This document shows, in pieces, positions 1 through 11,512 of a stretch of 64,000 nt of DNA. A program made the position numbers and the translations under genes. Source of the stretch: Vespa crabro (taxonomy: Eukaryota; Arthropoda; Insecta; Hymenoptera; Vespidae); NCBI RefSeq assembly GCF_910589235.1, contig NC_060957.1, positions 14,264,367-14,328,366 on the forward strand, read 5' to 3'. The notes beneath the pieces were generated by a model. It saw only the letters and a list, made by a program, of their open reading frames with translations, was not told where the DNA came from and did not search any database. Numbering within the stretch: the stretch's first letter is position 1; every line of letters begins with the position of its first letter.

Positions 1-1213
1 TTGTCGTATTCCTCTCCACGAGTCTCTCGAGTCGCTCCGCCACGCCGCTCTACCTCGACGCGCGCACACCCACCACCACCGTGTACCGAACTCCCGATAC
101 GATTTACGTGCGATAGCGCGCCCTTTTACGTCGACCGATTCGCCGGTCGACCCGTACAAAACGCACCACGTTCTCGCCAAAGACACGAGAATCTTACGCC
201 CTAACCGCGGGGACACCGCATCGCTTTCACGGCCGAACATGGAGCTGGATCCATGCCGAATGTTTCCTCGAATTGCCGTCGCGCGGACCGCTGGCGCTAG
301 CGTTCCTCGCTCTTTCCTTTCTTTCTCGTTAAGCCTCTCGCCTTGCTACGTTGCGTCCAAGTTCTACCAACCTTCGTTCGCCTTTGGTCACGCGCTCTAA
401 ACTATATTCGTCCAATCAACGACCTCGACCAATCGCGTCTCTTCTCGCGACGAAGGATTCGCAGATTTCCTATTGGTACATTTCTCTCGTAATGACGAGT
501 TTCGAACGAGTATCTCTGATTTGTCGAAAAATACGCTACGATCGATAACCTATCTCGTTCGCGTTTCCTTCGATTTATCAGTCGAATATCAATTATCTCA
601 ATTGAAAAAGGAAAAGAAATTTTCATATATATCTGCGATCGATGCATTGCCGTAGAAAAAAAGTCAATTGCGTAAGCGTAACTAGATAGATTGGCAACGA
701 CGGTATAAATTGTATCGGGGATCGTAATGACTGACGAAACGCATAAAAGATCATCGATGTGGATGTATATTTGAAAAAACATAATCTTTCCATAGCATTA
801 AAAACACTTTTCTTGGCTTTCTTTTCGAACGATATACGATAGTTACGAAAGACGTCGATGCAACCGATTTTTTGCGACAACTATACGCAAAAGCGATCGA
901 TATGAAAAAAATGTTCGCACGTTGACTTTTTGGTAAAATGATATAAAAACTGAATAAAAAGGCCACCAGAGAATGTAAAAAGAGTTATGGCAAAAAAACA
1001 GATTGCGACTCGATGCTTTTCGTAGGCACCGTGTTACAATATTTTTTATTTTCTCTTTTTTCTTTGTGCTGAGCAAGTAAATCGTGTTTCCCCTCTATCC
1101 TCGCACTTTTGGAAATTTCATGCACGCACTTAGTCAACGGGATCGCGTATTTTTTTACGCGTCGAAAAAAATGTTATCCTTAGAGACTCGTGTCGAACGG
1201 TACAATTAATCGT

Positions 1214-1269
<56 letters not shown>

Positions 1270-1398
1270 TTATTTATATATATATACGCGACGATTTTAT
1301 TTTTATTATTATTATTATTATTATTGTTATTATTATCATTATTATTATTATTGTTATTATTATTATTTCGTTTCGGTCTGTTCGTTTCTTTTTTTTTC

Positions 1399-1432
<34 letters not shown>

Positions 1433-1543
1433 AATATACAGTCTGATCTTTACATAGTTAACCATCGATTTCGTACCATACGACGGACTGTATAATTATT
1501 TCCAATATATTTAATCTACCATACGTACACAATCTACATGAGA
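1..1543. other. No gene seen; GC-rich edge then simple repeats
   Basis: The first 300 bases are much richer in C, G and CpG than the rest of the window and look like the promoter or 5' UTR side of a gene lying outside the window. The open frames here are short, lack any recognisable motif and have no convincing splice partners. From about 1216 to 1265 there is an uninterrupted (TA) run, followed by a TTA/ATT tract (about 1298-1368) and a T-rich run near 1390-1426. Nothing else can be supported. Confidence 0.5.
1216..1368. repeat. (TA)n followed by (TTA)n microsatellite
   Basis: A pure TA run of about 50 bases is followed by TTTA/TATA spacer and then a TTA run with scattered GTT and ATC variants. 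Any reading frame through it gives Tyr/Ile homopolymers, which is a repeat artefact. Confidence 0.9.
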
Positions 1544-4500
1544 TTAGAACTTGTTGAAATCGCATCGTCTACGAGACGGTCTACTTCCCGAACATTTCCC
1601 TCTCATCGAATTGGTCGTCTTCCCTCGAAACGGTTTTCCTTTTCCATACCAATCCAATATTTCTCTTTGGAATGTAAATGTATTGTCCGAATCTTCCTCG
1701 GAATCCTCCAATTTCATCGGGCTTTCGCCGTGACTACGATCACTTCTGTTCTCGCGAAAATCGTCAATGTTCGTCGAACGTCCGCAATTCGGCGAATATC
1801 TGTCGCGAACGTAATTATCGCGAAACGATCCCCTAGGATTAGAATAGCCATCTCTACTTCTCATAGGGGAGTTCATTTTAAAGTTTCTCGATGGATGTTC
1901 GGGCGATGGTACGGCTTCGAGATGATGCTCGCGTTCGACCGATCTCCTACCAGGCGACAATCCCTTCTTCCACAAACGTTTTTGAGAGGAATTTGTCAAG
2001 CTCCACCTTAAGTCGTCTGTCTCTCGATGTTTCTCTCGTATCTTCCAATCGAGTCTATCCATGATCGATCTCCTTTGTTCTTTGATCGACTCCTCAATGT
2101 CGTCCGGATATACTTGCATCTGAAAATCGATCATATCGACGCGCGCTTCCACGTACTTTGTATCAGTTTCGATCTCTTCGGTTTGACAAATCTTTTGGTG
2201 CATTTGCACGGTTTGCTTTGTCACAGAGGCATTGTACTGTTGTACCGCGTCATCCTCCTCCCAACATATCCTATTGCCTTTCTGCAAGAGTATAGAATTC
2301 GAAGGATATTCCTCGTACTTGTTATTACCATCAACCTTCTTAGGGTCAAAGAAAAATCTGCCCTTCATTTTTAAACGTGGATCTTCGATTGGAAGTTCAC
2401 GTAGCGCTTCCTCGCAATGCCGTAGTATTTCTGGCTTGAATCCTACGATGGAAAAAACAAATTCCACCTACGATTAATACGAGAATATATCGGTCGTGTT
2501 TATACTGTCTATTTTTCATATCATTTTCATGCTTCGTGAGTGTCTTCCTCAAGGGAGAGTTAATCACGCGTAACAATATGTCGCGTTACGTTTCACTTTC
2601 TTTTTTTTTTTCGTTTTTTTTTTTTTTTTTTTTTTTTTGGTTTTCTCTCGTCTCCCTTTCTTTTTCTTTCTTTCATACCGTCTTAATATATACCGGTTAA
2701 CGTATAAGCAATCGCAGTGATATACTCATCACTCAAGGCACAAAACGCGATTGGAAGAAGCACTTTAATATCGTTAACATTAAAATTCTCACCTGGATAT
2801 AAGACCGGAGGACTAGACGAATCTAAAGGATATAAAAAAGAAAATGCAACGGTATTAATATCATGTTAAAGACGTACGAATTGAAATTGATTTACGTATT
2901 CGTTAGGTTACAAAATAAAAAAAGCTCATACTCGCACCTTTAGCGGAAACAGACGCTTCCAGTAGACTGGACAAGCTGGTCTTTTCAAATTGCTGCAAGT
3001 TTAAATTTAAAGTAATGAATTAATAGCTTTTCCGGATATGAAATGGAAACGGACATTAGTAGAATGTAATTATGTGTATCTTGTGGGAATGTAATACAAT
3101 CGGACAAATGCATCGTTATGTTATTATCAATCCGAAGAAGTAACAACAACGTAATTTCACGCTTACATTGACGATCGAACGAATAAATGAAATATTATCG
3201 CTATGATACATAAAGTGTTTACTTTGGTATCGGAGATGACCGGCGGTTCGGGAGTCTTCAAGCGTTCTTCACGAGGCTGATATCCGTTGTGCGACGATAA
3301 CGATGTCCTATGGTCTTTGTAGTTTGGAGATGGCGGCGAAAGGATCGCGGAGGCGTTCGCAGGATTCCCGTTGGATGGGTCTAGGTGTGAAACGACCTGA
3401 GGTAAACCGTGCTGCGGAACGTATCCCATGACCGTATGATCCATCGTTCCTGGCGCAGGCACTGGCTGTGGCGTAACTTGTTGCGGCGCAGGAATTAAGT
3501 TAACTCTGGTTCCTGGTTGGCTCGTCATTCCTGCATTCGTTTGTACCGTATTGTGATTGTACATTACGGGTCCGGAGGAATAATGAGCAGGCGGCATTGG
3601 ATGTAAAGTACCACCGTCGAAGCCCATTGACGGCGGTGGTGCAGGAATATCGAAATTCATAAATTGCGGCACACCCGATGACATTGGTAAAACGGAAGAT
3701 GATGATGATGATGATGATGATGATGGTGGTGGCGGTGGTGGTGGCGGTGGTGGCGGTGGTGGTGGTGGTGGTGGTGGTGGCGCAGGTTGCGCTGCCGTCG
3801 GTGGGCCACCCTGATGCATGTAAGGCTGCGACAATGGTGCTCGAATTTCTCCCTCTTGCGTATATACAGGTGCGTTCATGATCGGTGATATTCCTTCCAT
3901 CGACGACGCTGATATATACGTAGAATTCGATATCATAGCTTCGTTTCGCAATTGTCTGGCAAGTTCGTTGATGAAGGGCGATCGTTTCCTGGTACGTCGT
4001 TCCAACGATCTGCTACGCGTACGACTCCGACGTCTTGGACTGTATCTCCTGCTAATCGGCGAACGGGACCTTCTTCGAAAACGTTCCACGCTGCGACTTC
4101 GTTGCCGATCACGAGATCGACTTCTTCGTCTTGACAATTCAAAGTTACAATTTAAATATTCTCTCATTATTTCTAATGTCCTAACAACTCGAGGTATTAA
4201 TAGGGACCGGCGGGGGGGGGGGCGTACTCTCAATCATATCGCGCGGTCGGTCTAACGTATTTTTATATATGTATATATGTATATATATATATATATAATA
4301 TATAATGTATATAATATATATATATATATATATATAAAGTCAATGTTCTTACCGTTCATGCGTTTCCGTTCTTCTTCTATGTCGTTCGGCACTCCATCTC
4401 CTATCCGCACTTAATCTTCGTTCCCAACTCAATCGCCTGTACGGACTTCTTCTTCTTTCGGGCGACAATACGAGAGGACTTCTACGATCACAATTTATTC

Positions 4501-5599
4501 TCGGAGAACTTCTCCTTTTTTCTGGGCTCATTCTAAAGGGCGTCCTACGACGGACAGGACTCAAAATTCTTCTATGAGGGCTTGCTCTGAATCGATCGTA
4601 ACTTTTTCTACGTACTGGACTTAACTTTGGTCTTTCAGGACTTCTCCGACGTTCTCTACTTCTTCGATTACGAATTTGTACTCGTTCCTCGTTTTGTTTT
4701 TCCGTGATACTCTGAATAGCTTCGCTTTCGGTACCCGGTGGTACTACGTTGTCGGAATCGAGTAAGTGTTTTATGGCCTTTTCTTTTTCCGCCAACAATT
4801 TACTCTCGTTGTCCCTTTTCGTACGCATTTTATCTCTCTCTATGTCCTTTGTGCTCTTGGATGGGTCACGGCGAACTTCCTCACGTTTCTTTTCCTCTCG
4901 TTTCGGTTTCTCACGACTGTAAGACCGTTTACGTTCTCTGCGATAGCGTTCCCTATAATTATTCTTTCTATCACTCTTTGCTAAATGTCACTGGCTTACG
5001 GTAAATCAGATGTAACTTCTTTTTAGCTTAATTCTTTTCTCTTTCCTTTTTTTCTTTTTTTCTTTTTTTCTTTTTTTTGCGAATAAAGAAGATAAAAAAA
5101 AACGAAGGATTCCAAGTAGAAATCTAAGTAGTGATCACTGGCAACGATATACTAATGATTATTTACCAAGTCGTTCTTTCCAATGTCAGAAAAACAATAC
5201 GTTAAAGGTAGTAGTAGATTGAAGCTGATAATTATAATTAAAAAAAAAAAAGGATCTTTCTTAATAAAGTAAGAATCGCTACCTAGATAGTTGTCTCTCT
5301 TCGTGCTCTTTAACTCGAGGTTTTTGCTCCTCGCGATTCCTGTCTTCCTCCCCTTCCCAAGCATCAACAACATTGAGACCTTCCATAAAGTCATCGTCTA
5401 AGAACTCTTGAAGTTCCTCATCGGGTATTTCCTTGAGACCTTCGATAGCACGTTGCACATCTTCATTGGTACTTTTGATAATGGTCCCTTTTTTCAAAAT
5501 GTTAGATTGATCTTCTAACAATGAATCGTCTGCTTCTGCATCGATCTCCACTTTGATGGTCTTTGTATAAAATTCTTCCATCTTGGCAATATCACTCAT
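1544..5599 (-). CDS. RS-domain (Arg/Ser-rich) nuclear protein, probable splicing-related factor; partial model
   Basis: Exons seen: 5599-5283, about 4980-4353, 4129-3223, 2992-2938, 2822-2793, 2442-1544 (stop). The N-terminal exon is acidic (EIDAEADD, EELQEFLDDD). The next two are dense in RS/RD/RR dipeptides and SP sites (RRRSRSRDRQRSRS, SPVRRR, SPERRRSPYRR), typical of nuclear-speckle RS proteins. Exon 3 then carries a polyproline run and a polyserine run encoded by GGT and GAT repeats on the plus strand, followed by a Pro/Gln-rich stretch. The C-terminal exons hold a non-repetitive block (YPGFKPEILRHCEEALREL, KMKGRFFFDP) that looks like a conserved domain but which I do not recognise. Exon 3 onward keeps phase at each junction. 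The exon 1/exon 2 junction does not: exon 1 ends in phase 2 while exon 2 needs phase 1, so a micro-exon or another donor is missing. Function in splicing is inferred only from the RS composition. Confidence 0.75.
3698..3781. repeat. GAT/GGT trinucleotide tract inside the RS-protein coding exon
   Basis: A (GAT)n run passes into a (GGT/GGC)n run. Read on the minus strand in the gene's frame it encodes about ten Ser codons preceded by about twenty Pro codons, so the repeat is translated. Length polymorphism would change the protein without shifting its frame. Confidence 0.85.
4264..4336. repeat. (TA)n microsatellite in RS-protein intron
   Basis: Imperfect TA/TATG runs lie in the intron between the second and third exons of the RS-domain gene, just downstream of the donor at 4353. 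No coding content. Confidence 0.8.
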
Positions 5600-7248
5600 T
5601 TCGCTTAAAAACTGTAATTATTCCGTGAGGTTTCAATTCTTTTTTTTAAACATAGGAGAATACAGAAGGTTGGTACATTTTAAAAAGCTTCTTACATTTA
5701 TTAAAATTTAAATGTATTTAAGACAAAGACAGGCAAAGCATTAACTTTTACAAATAGTATGTACTTATTTACAATAGATACAAGGTCAGAGAAAATAGCT
5801 ACATGGAAATATGTATGGTCTACAATTTTCATTAAGCATTAGCTCAAATATTATATGTTAAATAAAGAAATTAGGATTTGTAACTGCAAAGTACACCGAG
5901 CATAAAATATTTTAAGTTTCAGCGGGGAATCTTTTGAATTTGGATTTTGATATATTTCTATTCTTCTTTCACATTATTTATTAAGGGTAAGAGACCCATC
6001 AATGACTCGTTAAATCGCTGCTACGTTAAATTTCCGATCATCGGATCTGTTCGACTATTCATGCAGTCAGACATATTTTTCTGATAACGTTACATAAATA
6101 GGAATTTAATGCGATTCGACAAAGGTAACATGCTTTTCACTGCTAAAAACGAGCGCAATCGTAATTAACTCACAGCCAGATATATCTGTCTTTATTTTGT
6201 TTCTCTGCTGGATGAATCGATATTGTTTTTATGTATACCTATCTTAATTCCAACGATGGTATTGCGTAAAAACGAGACGTAATGATATATTTAAATAAAC
6301 AATTGCCAATTCATGTTCTTTCCTAGATTTTTAGAACACTAATATTATACACTTTAAATCCAAAGGATTGAAAACACGACAAATACTCGACACATTACTA
6401 GTTCCGCCATTTTCATTACCAATAGAAGAAATCCAACCAACTAATCTTCTACTTGAACTAGTGTTTAGTATGATCAACATCAAATTCCTTATTTCCCTAT
6501 AATTCCTCTCATATTACTTATTATCAATAGTAATTATTATTATAATATGGATTAACAAAGTTTTGTTCGTAAGAAATAGAAAAAAAAAAAAAAAAAAAAA
6601 AAAGAAAAACAAGTAAATATTTATATTTATTATGATTCAAAGATCGGGATCGATCAGTCTTAATTTACACACAAATAATGCGATTCGAATTCAGTTGAAA
6701 TTTAAATATATTGAAAGGTACACACACGCACACGCACCGCCGCACGCTCATACAGTTTTTATGCACGAATGCTGATTGACAATGATTGACGACTCTTTAC
6801 ATGACTCGTTTCTCATTAATGTATATTTTTTCTTAGGGGGAGAAAAAAAAAAAGGGGAAAAAAAAAAAAAGAAAAAAAATTACATATACATATATAATTG
6901 CCAAAGTGTCTAAATTCTTTTGGAGAGAAAAAAGCAAAAGGAAAAAAGAAAAAAAGGAAAAAAAAAATGATGAATCATTATTCTTGCGTAGAAAAATAAT
7001 CTTTCTAAAAAATAGATATTAAGAAAATATGATATGTATACATGTCAATTGACAATATCGTGTCTCATTTTATTTAATTATTTGTAAACTCCACACATTT
7101 TCTCGATGTATCAATATCATATTTAATCAAAGAAAATAAGATAATTGCCGTTGGAATATTTTGGTCCTTCTCCAATACCAAATTCCTTCACATTATCGAA
7201 TTTGAAATGTTTACGTTTATTAATACAATCGAGCATAATAGATATCAG
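5600..7248. other. Intergenic, A/T-tract rich
   Basis: AT-rich spacer between the start of the RS-domain gene and the stop codon of TUT1, both on the minus strand. It contains poly-A runs near 6581-6603 and 6843-6966. It should hold the promoter of the RS gene (next to 5600) and the 3' UTR of TUT1 (next to 7248). No ORF with a motif was seen on either strand. Confidence 0.5.
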
Positions 7249-9625
7249 TTAGTAATGCATTCCATGTTGTTGCATATGCATTAAAGTATTCATAGCAATT
7301 TTTCGTATTTTGTCTCTAACTAAATATCCAAATTCTTTAAAAAGTTTCACTCCGCTGTTCTTGTTATTTAGTTCTAATTGGACGTGCACCGGATTATCTT
7401 TCTTCTCAAATTTACATATAAAGTCTAGTTTTACTTCTCTTAGACGACCTCTTCTACGGTTCTCCTCTAGCACATTGTCCGATATGCTAGCTTCTCTGTC
7501 CAAAGCGTTCATGGTAGAACTTAAATGAGTTACACCAGACTTCCTATTAGACCACGTACATTCGCTTCCCGTACAGTGCAACAAAAACTGTTGATGTTCT
7601 CTCGTATGTACATCCGATAGGATTTCAATTTTTTGTTGCTTAGCTTCTTTATCGGCAGAAAGTACTTCTATTTTTAATTTGTACACTCTTTCAAAAATAT
7701 CTTTCACTAGATTGAATACTATAAAATACCAATTATCTTTTTTATATTGATCTTTATTAATTATGTCATCACGATTTTCAAAATTATCCGGCAAACCGAT
7801 ACTCAGGTATGGCCCAGCATATATTGCTACCACTATTTGTACCTGATCGTTTTCTAGTTTAGACACAGAACTAAATAAAGATTCTAAAAGATTCTTGTAA
7901 TTGTTTGCATGCTCCGACATACAAATTTGTACGCCCATTTCACAATATTTTTGAAATGACGTTATGACTTGTTGCGACGTAGAAGCTGCAACATTACGAT
8001 TCAATTCAATAGGATCTTGAATACAAACCAATTTATTAATGTCAAGCTTAAGATCATCCGTTGTTGCAATATTTTTGTATCGTGCCATATAGCTTGGCAA
8101 ATTGTCCACTTTGGCGAATTCCTCTTTTGTATGTAATATACCATCCCAGGGAGAAATGATATATGTTTTGAATTGAAAATTAAAATAGTATTCGAAAAAG
8201 CCTAGCAAAAGTTGTGGTATATTGCTGTTGTTTGTAATTGGTGGCAATACCGTATTTTCATCAAAGTTCACTTGCCAGTCATTACTAATTATTGGTATAC
8301 ACGTTTTCTGAAATTCCTTTAAAGGTGGAAGTACGTATGGCTCCGCTTGTTGCAGATAAAATATTATCAACATTATTAATGCATAATTAGATATTTTTCC
8401 ACAACCGGATATTTTATATTGTCTTGCCCAATACTTTATCACTATTATTAATGGCTTTAATCTCATGTCAAGTGACAAACAGTGTTTTATAAGCTTACTG
8501 TTATATATCCCAAAACCATTTTTAAAGGAAATATCGCAAGAGATCTTTGTTGGGATGTGATAAAATTTTATAATAGGAGTTTTTGCCTTTGGTATTGGCA
8601 CTACGTCAGTGAATATTTTATTCATCTTGTACATGACAAATTTTACTTGTTTAAATACCTTCTTCATCGACCAAGGACTATTTCCTGTATCGCATATTGG
8701 CACACCTATAAGAAGTCCAAATCAAACGTATTAATTATAATTAAAATATATTATTGTTTATTTGTTTTAAGATTCATTAAGATTTATTAGTTTAACATTA
8801 CCAATATCCATATAGATGTCCAAATCGCATTCTTTAAATCCTAGTTCCGTATATGTAGAACCAAATCTATACGTTTGACAATTTGGAAATACGGACGCAA
8901 ATATAATACTTAAAGATTTACAGATACTTTCGTATCGTGTCTCAACCTCGGTATTGCTAAGAAGTACTGCATTCAAAAATGCATCGAGTTGACTGTTAAA
9001 TGTAGTTTCCTCCTCAAATATATTCTTTATAGAGTCAAAATCTATAACTTTTGCTACCTCGGTTGAATTATTAGTATTACATTCCCTTTTTGTATCTTAA
9101 AATAAATATTTCAAATTATTTAATTAATGACTATGAGGGAATAATATATGCGACGATAGTATTATATAATGTATAAAACGTACTGTTCAATATTCTTTTT
9201 TTAATATCCAATTTTGTTTTGTTTATCCAGATTGGATTGTTTAGCAAATAAACCACGGGCTCTCTTATAAAAGGGGGCAAAAAAAGAAAAAAAGGAAGAT
9301 AATACATTGAATTATGTATTCAATTAAATCAATCAATATAAACGATTGCTAAAACTTTTCCATCTTACCTCTTATCGAATGTTATTATAACATGATTCGG
9401 ACCAATTTTGTAACTTTCAATAGAGCCAAATTGTAGAAAAAACTCTATTAACTTATATGCAGTAATATATCTTGGTATAGGAGAAACATATATAGAATTT
9501 TCAACTATCTTTCTTTGAAATTCTTTTTGTTGATAATTTCTTAAATGTTTCTTGCCTGTCAAGTGAGTTCTAAATGCATAATCGTCATTTAATTGCAAAG
9601 AACAAACTTCACAGTAAGTTGCCAT
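7249..9625 (-). CDS. TUT1: Speckle-targeted poly(A) polymerase / terminal uridylyltransferase 1 (TUT1, Star-PAP)
   Basis: Four exons, 9625-9369, 9263-9184, 9095-8802 and 8705-7249, join in phase to 695 residues. The N-terminus is a U1-type C2H2 zinc finger (CEVCSLQLNDDYAFRTHLTGKKH, with C6, C9, H22 and H28 as ligands), followed by a short RRM-like region (NSIYVSPIPRYITAYKLIEF, YKIGPNHVIITF). The nucleotidyltransferase core follows, with the GSTYTELGFKECDLD motif giving the two metal-binding Asp residues and KISCDISF giving the third. The PAP/OAS1-associated domain shows the family pattern (PLIIVIKYWARQY, SNYALIMLIIFYLQQ). The order ZnF-RRM-NTase-PAP is that of animal TUT1, which uridylates U6 snRNA and also acts as a nuclear poly(A) polymerase. 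The human protein is longer, about 870 residues, so this copy lacks much of the Pro-rich insert and C-terminal extension. All catalytic residues are present. It lies 115 bases downstream of TRPT1 on the same strand. Confidence 0.93.
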
Positions 9626-9740
9626 TATTTAATCCTTTTTCTAATACTACTATTTATATATACTCAAACATATGCATCTCATATAGGCATTTATTTATCT
9701 GTACAAATACGCGATTTAAAATGTTTTCTATCTTACGGAT

Positions 9741-10334
9741 TTAATCTAAATCCAATATCTCCGAATTTTTTGAATAAACTTTTAAAAAATATTTTCTTTC
9801 TATAATTCCTTCGTCATTACCAGCACAGAGGATTATCTCATTTTCTGATTCGAAAAACTTTAACCCTTCTCTTTTTGCTTTCTCAAAATCTATACAAATA
9901 TAAATTTCTGCACTTTTCCTCAATCCACATATAAAATTCAATCCTTTAGAGAAATGAATATGATTTCTTCTCATGCGAGACAAACCTTTTAACTTTATGC
10001 TCTCCCAATTTCTATAGTACGTACCATGTATTATGTCAAAATCGACATGATCAAGTTGCTTTAAGGATAAATTATTGATATTATTTATAGAGTGACCTTG
10101 AGTGGCTTTAATTTCCCAATTACCATTATTTTCCCTAAGTATAAATCTTTTCTTATCATTGGTCTCTACCACTTTCTTTATGTCTTCCAAGGTATATCCT
10201 TGTAATTTTTCGGACAAAAGTTGATCTATCGGTGAAAAACCGTCTGTCCTGATTGATAATCCTTCTCTTATAGCACCGTGACGCAGTAAATATGATAGTT
10301 TTTTACTGAGACGAATGTAATCCTTGTTATGTGC
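9741..10334 (-). CDS. TRPT1: tRNA 2'-phosphotransferase 1 (Tpt1/KptA family), first exon not resolved
   Basis: The exon begins after an acceptor (CTAG) at 10335 and reads 197 residues to the stop, so only a short N-terminal exon is missing. Family hallmarks are KLSYLLRHGAI with the catalytic Arg-His pair, TDGFSPIDQLL, KATQGHS, YRNWESIKLKGLSRMRRNHIHFS with the H-x-H, and GLRKSAEIYICIDFEKA with the NAD-contacting Arg. The family removes the 2'-phosphate left at a ligated tRNA splice junction, transferring it to NAD+ to form ADP-ribose cyclic phosphate. The residue before A-T-Q-G-H-S is Lys, where I recall an Arg in well-studied members. It lies upstream of TUT1 on the same strand and head-to-head with PET117, so the sequence between about 10335 and 11015 should hold the missing first exon and a shared promoter. 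Confidence 0.9.
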   Translation of the reverse strand, partial: AHNKDYIRLSKKLSYLLRHGAIREGLSIRTDGFSPIDQLLSEKLQGYTLEDIKKVVETNDKKRFILRENNGNWEIKATQGHSINNINNLSLKQLDHVDFDIIHGTYYRNWESIKLKGLSRMRRNHIHFSKGLNFICGLRKSAEIYICIDFEKAKREGLKFFESENEIILCAGNDEGIIERKYFLKVYSKNSEILDLD

Positions 10335-11015
10335 CTAGAAATAACATATTATTTTACTTCCACATAACAATTATCAATACTTGTCTCTTTTAGCTATAAA
10401 AATATCTACATAAATATATGATCATATACAATATACAGCATGCAATATACATAATCATACTATATCAAATTATTGCAAACTAACAAATCTTAGACGACAC
10501 TAACAAGTTTTATTATTCTATAATTAATATCCAGTGATAAACTGTAAATATAGATCGTAAAGTTATTACTACTTTATTATTACTAATTTATATATTATTG
10601 TCGTCACTCAATTAATACGTCTCGCGTATGTAGATTGCATTGTAATGTATTTGAAATTGCACGTCATTTAATTCTTTAGAAGCGTTGCAAAATAAAAATT
10701 ATATAAATATGTAAAAGTCAAACTAATCACCATCATCACGTATTATTTTGTAACTAAAAATGATTAAACAAAAAAAAAAAGGCAGCGATATTATTACCGG
10801 GTTAATCAACGAATTATTTCTCGAATAATTTTTGTTGTGTGTATACGTTCTTACGATAGATGTAACAATGTATTAATATATCGATTAGATCCTTCGGGCG
10901 TCGATTGATCGATTGTTCTGACTTAACGACATTCGATAATTTCTCCTTGCGATTGTTACAAAGAGTATCTTTTTGAAATAGGCAATAAGAAAGAAAGAAA
11001 GAAAGAAAGAAAAGA
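10335..11015. promoter_or_regulatory. Probable bidirectional promoter region between TRPT1 and PET117
   Basis: Less than 700 bases separate the last-resolved TRPT1 exon from the PET117 start codon, and the two genes point away from each other. The missing TRPT1 start exon must lie here or at its edge. The stretch is AT-rich, with an (A)n run near 10770 and a GAAA tetranucleotide run (about 10990-11012) just before the PET117 ATG. Promoter function is inferred from geometry; no core element was assigned. Confidence 0.4.
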
Positions 11016-11331
11016 ATGTCAACGCTAGCCAAGCTCACCTTCGGGACATGTTGTCTAGTATCTTTCAGTATAATAGGCTATGTACATTATAAACAACAAT
11101 ATGACAGGTAATATTAAGTTATTAATGTATTTTCTCGATTTGAGGTTATATGCGTTCGTTATGTGCATTTTTTTTTGTTTTCTTTTTTTTTTTTCTTCAA
11201 GAGAACAACTTCATGAGGGTGTATTGCGAGATATCGAACGACAACAGCGCCGAAAAATAGAAAATATCTATAATCTTCAACAACAAATTGATTTGACTAA
11301 AAAGTTGCGGAAACACGAAGACAATTCTTAA
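11016..11331 (+). CDS. PET117: Cytochrome c oxidase assembly protein PET117 homolog
   Basis: Two exons, 11016-11107 and 11202-11331, join (AG|A, phase 2) to 73 residues. The product starts with a single hydrophobic segment (FGTCCLVSFSIIGYVHY) that would act as a mitochondrial signal-anchor, followed by KQQYD, REQLHEGVLRDIERQQRRK and a C-terminal coiled coil. The K-Q-Q-x-D and L-x-x-G-V-x-R-D-I-E-R-Q pattern and the tiny size match animal PET117, a matrix/inner-membrane factor for complex IV assembly that works with the haem A pathway. An AATAAA lies at 11375-11380. The start is the first ATG and gives the expected length. The lin-52 start is only 182 bases downstream on the same strand. Confidence 0.92.
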
Positions 11332-11374
11332 TTTAGGCTTCTTCTCAAACATTATTATTTATGTTTTTAATTGA

Positions 11375-11380
11375 AATAAA
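11375..11380 (+). terminator. Polyadenylation signal AATAAA of PET117
   Basis: A canonical AATAAA hexamer occurs 44 bases after the PET117 stop codon and before the lin-52 start. Placement fits a short 3' UTR. Confidence 0.6.
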
Positions 11381-11512
11381 AAGGTGTACAAAAAGGTGTA
11401 TTTTCGTGAACGTGCATTTCCATTCACCTCGTCTCGTTTTCATTTCCGATGTTATTTCTAACTTTACGTTTACTTTATCGAATGAACCATTTGAATAATA
11501 ATCACTAACAAC

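Noticed and set aside
1538..2011. 157-codon plus-strand frame
   Set aside because: Antisense shadow of the last exon of the RS-domain gene.
10814..11038. 74-codon minus-strand frame as the missing TRPT1 start exon
   Set aside because: No phase-0 donor linking it to the exon at 10334 and no resemblance to a Tpt1 N-terminus.
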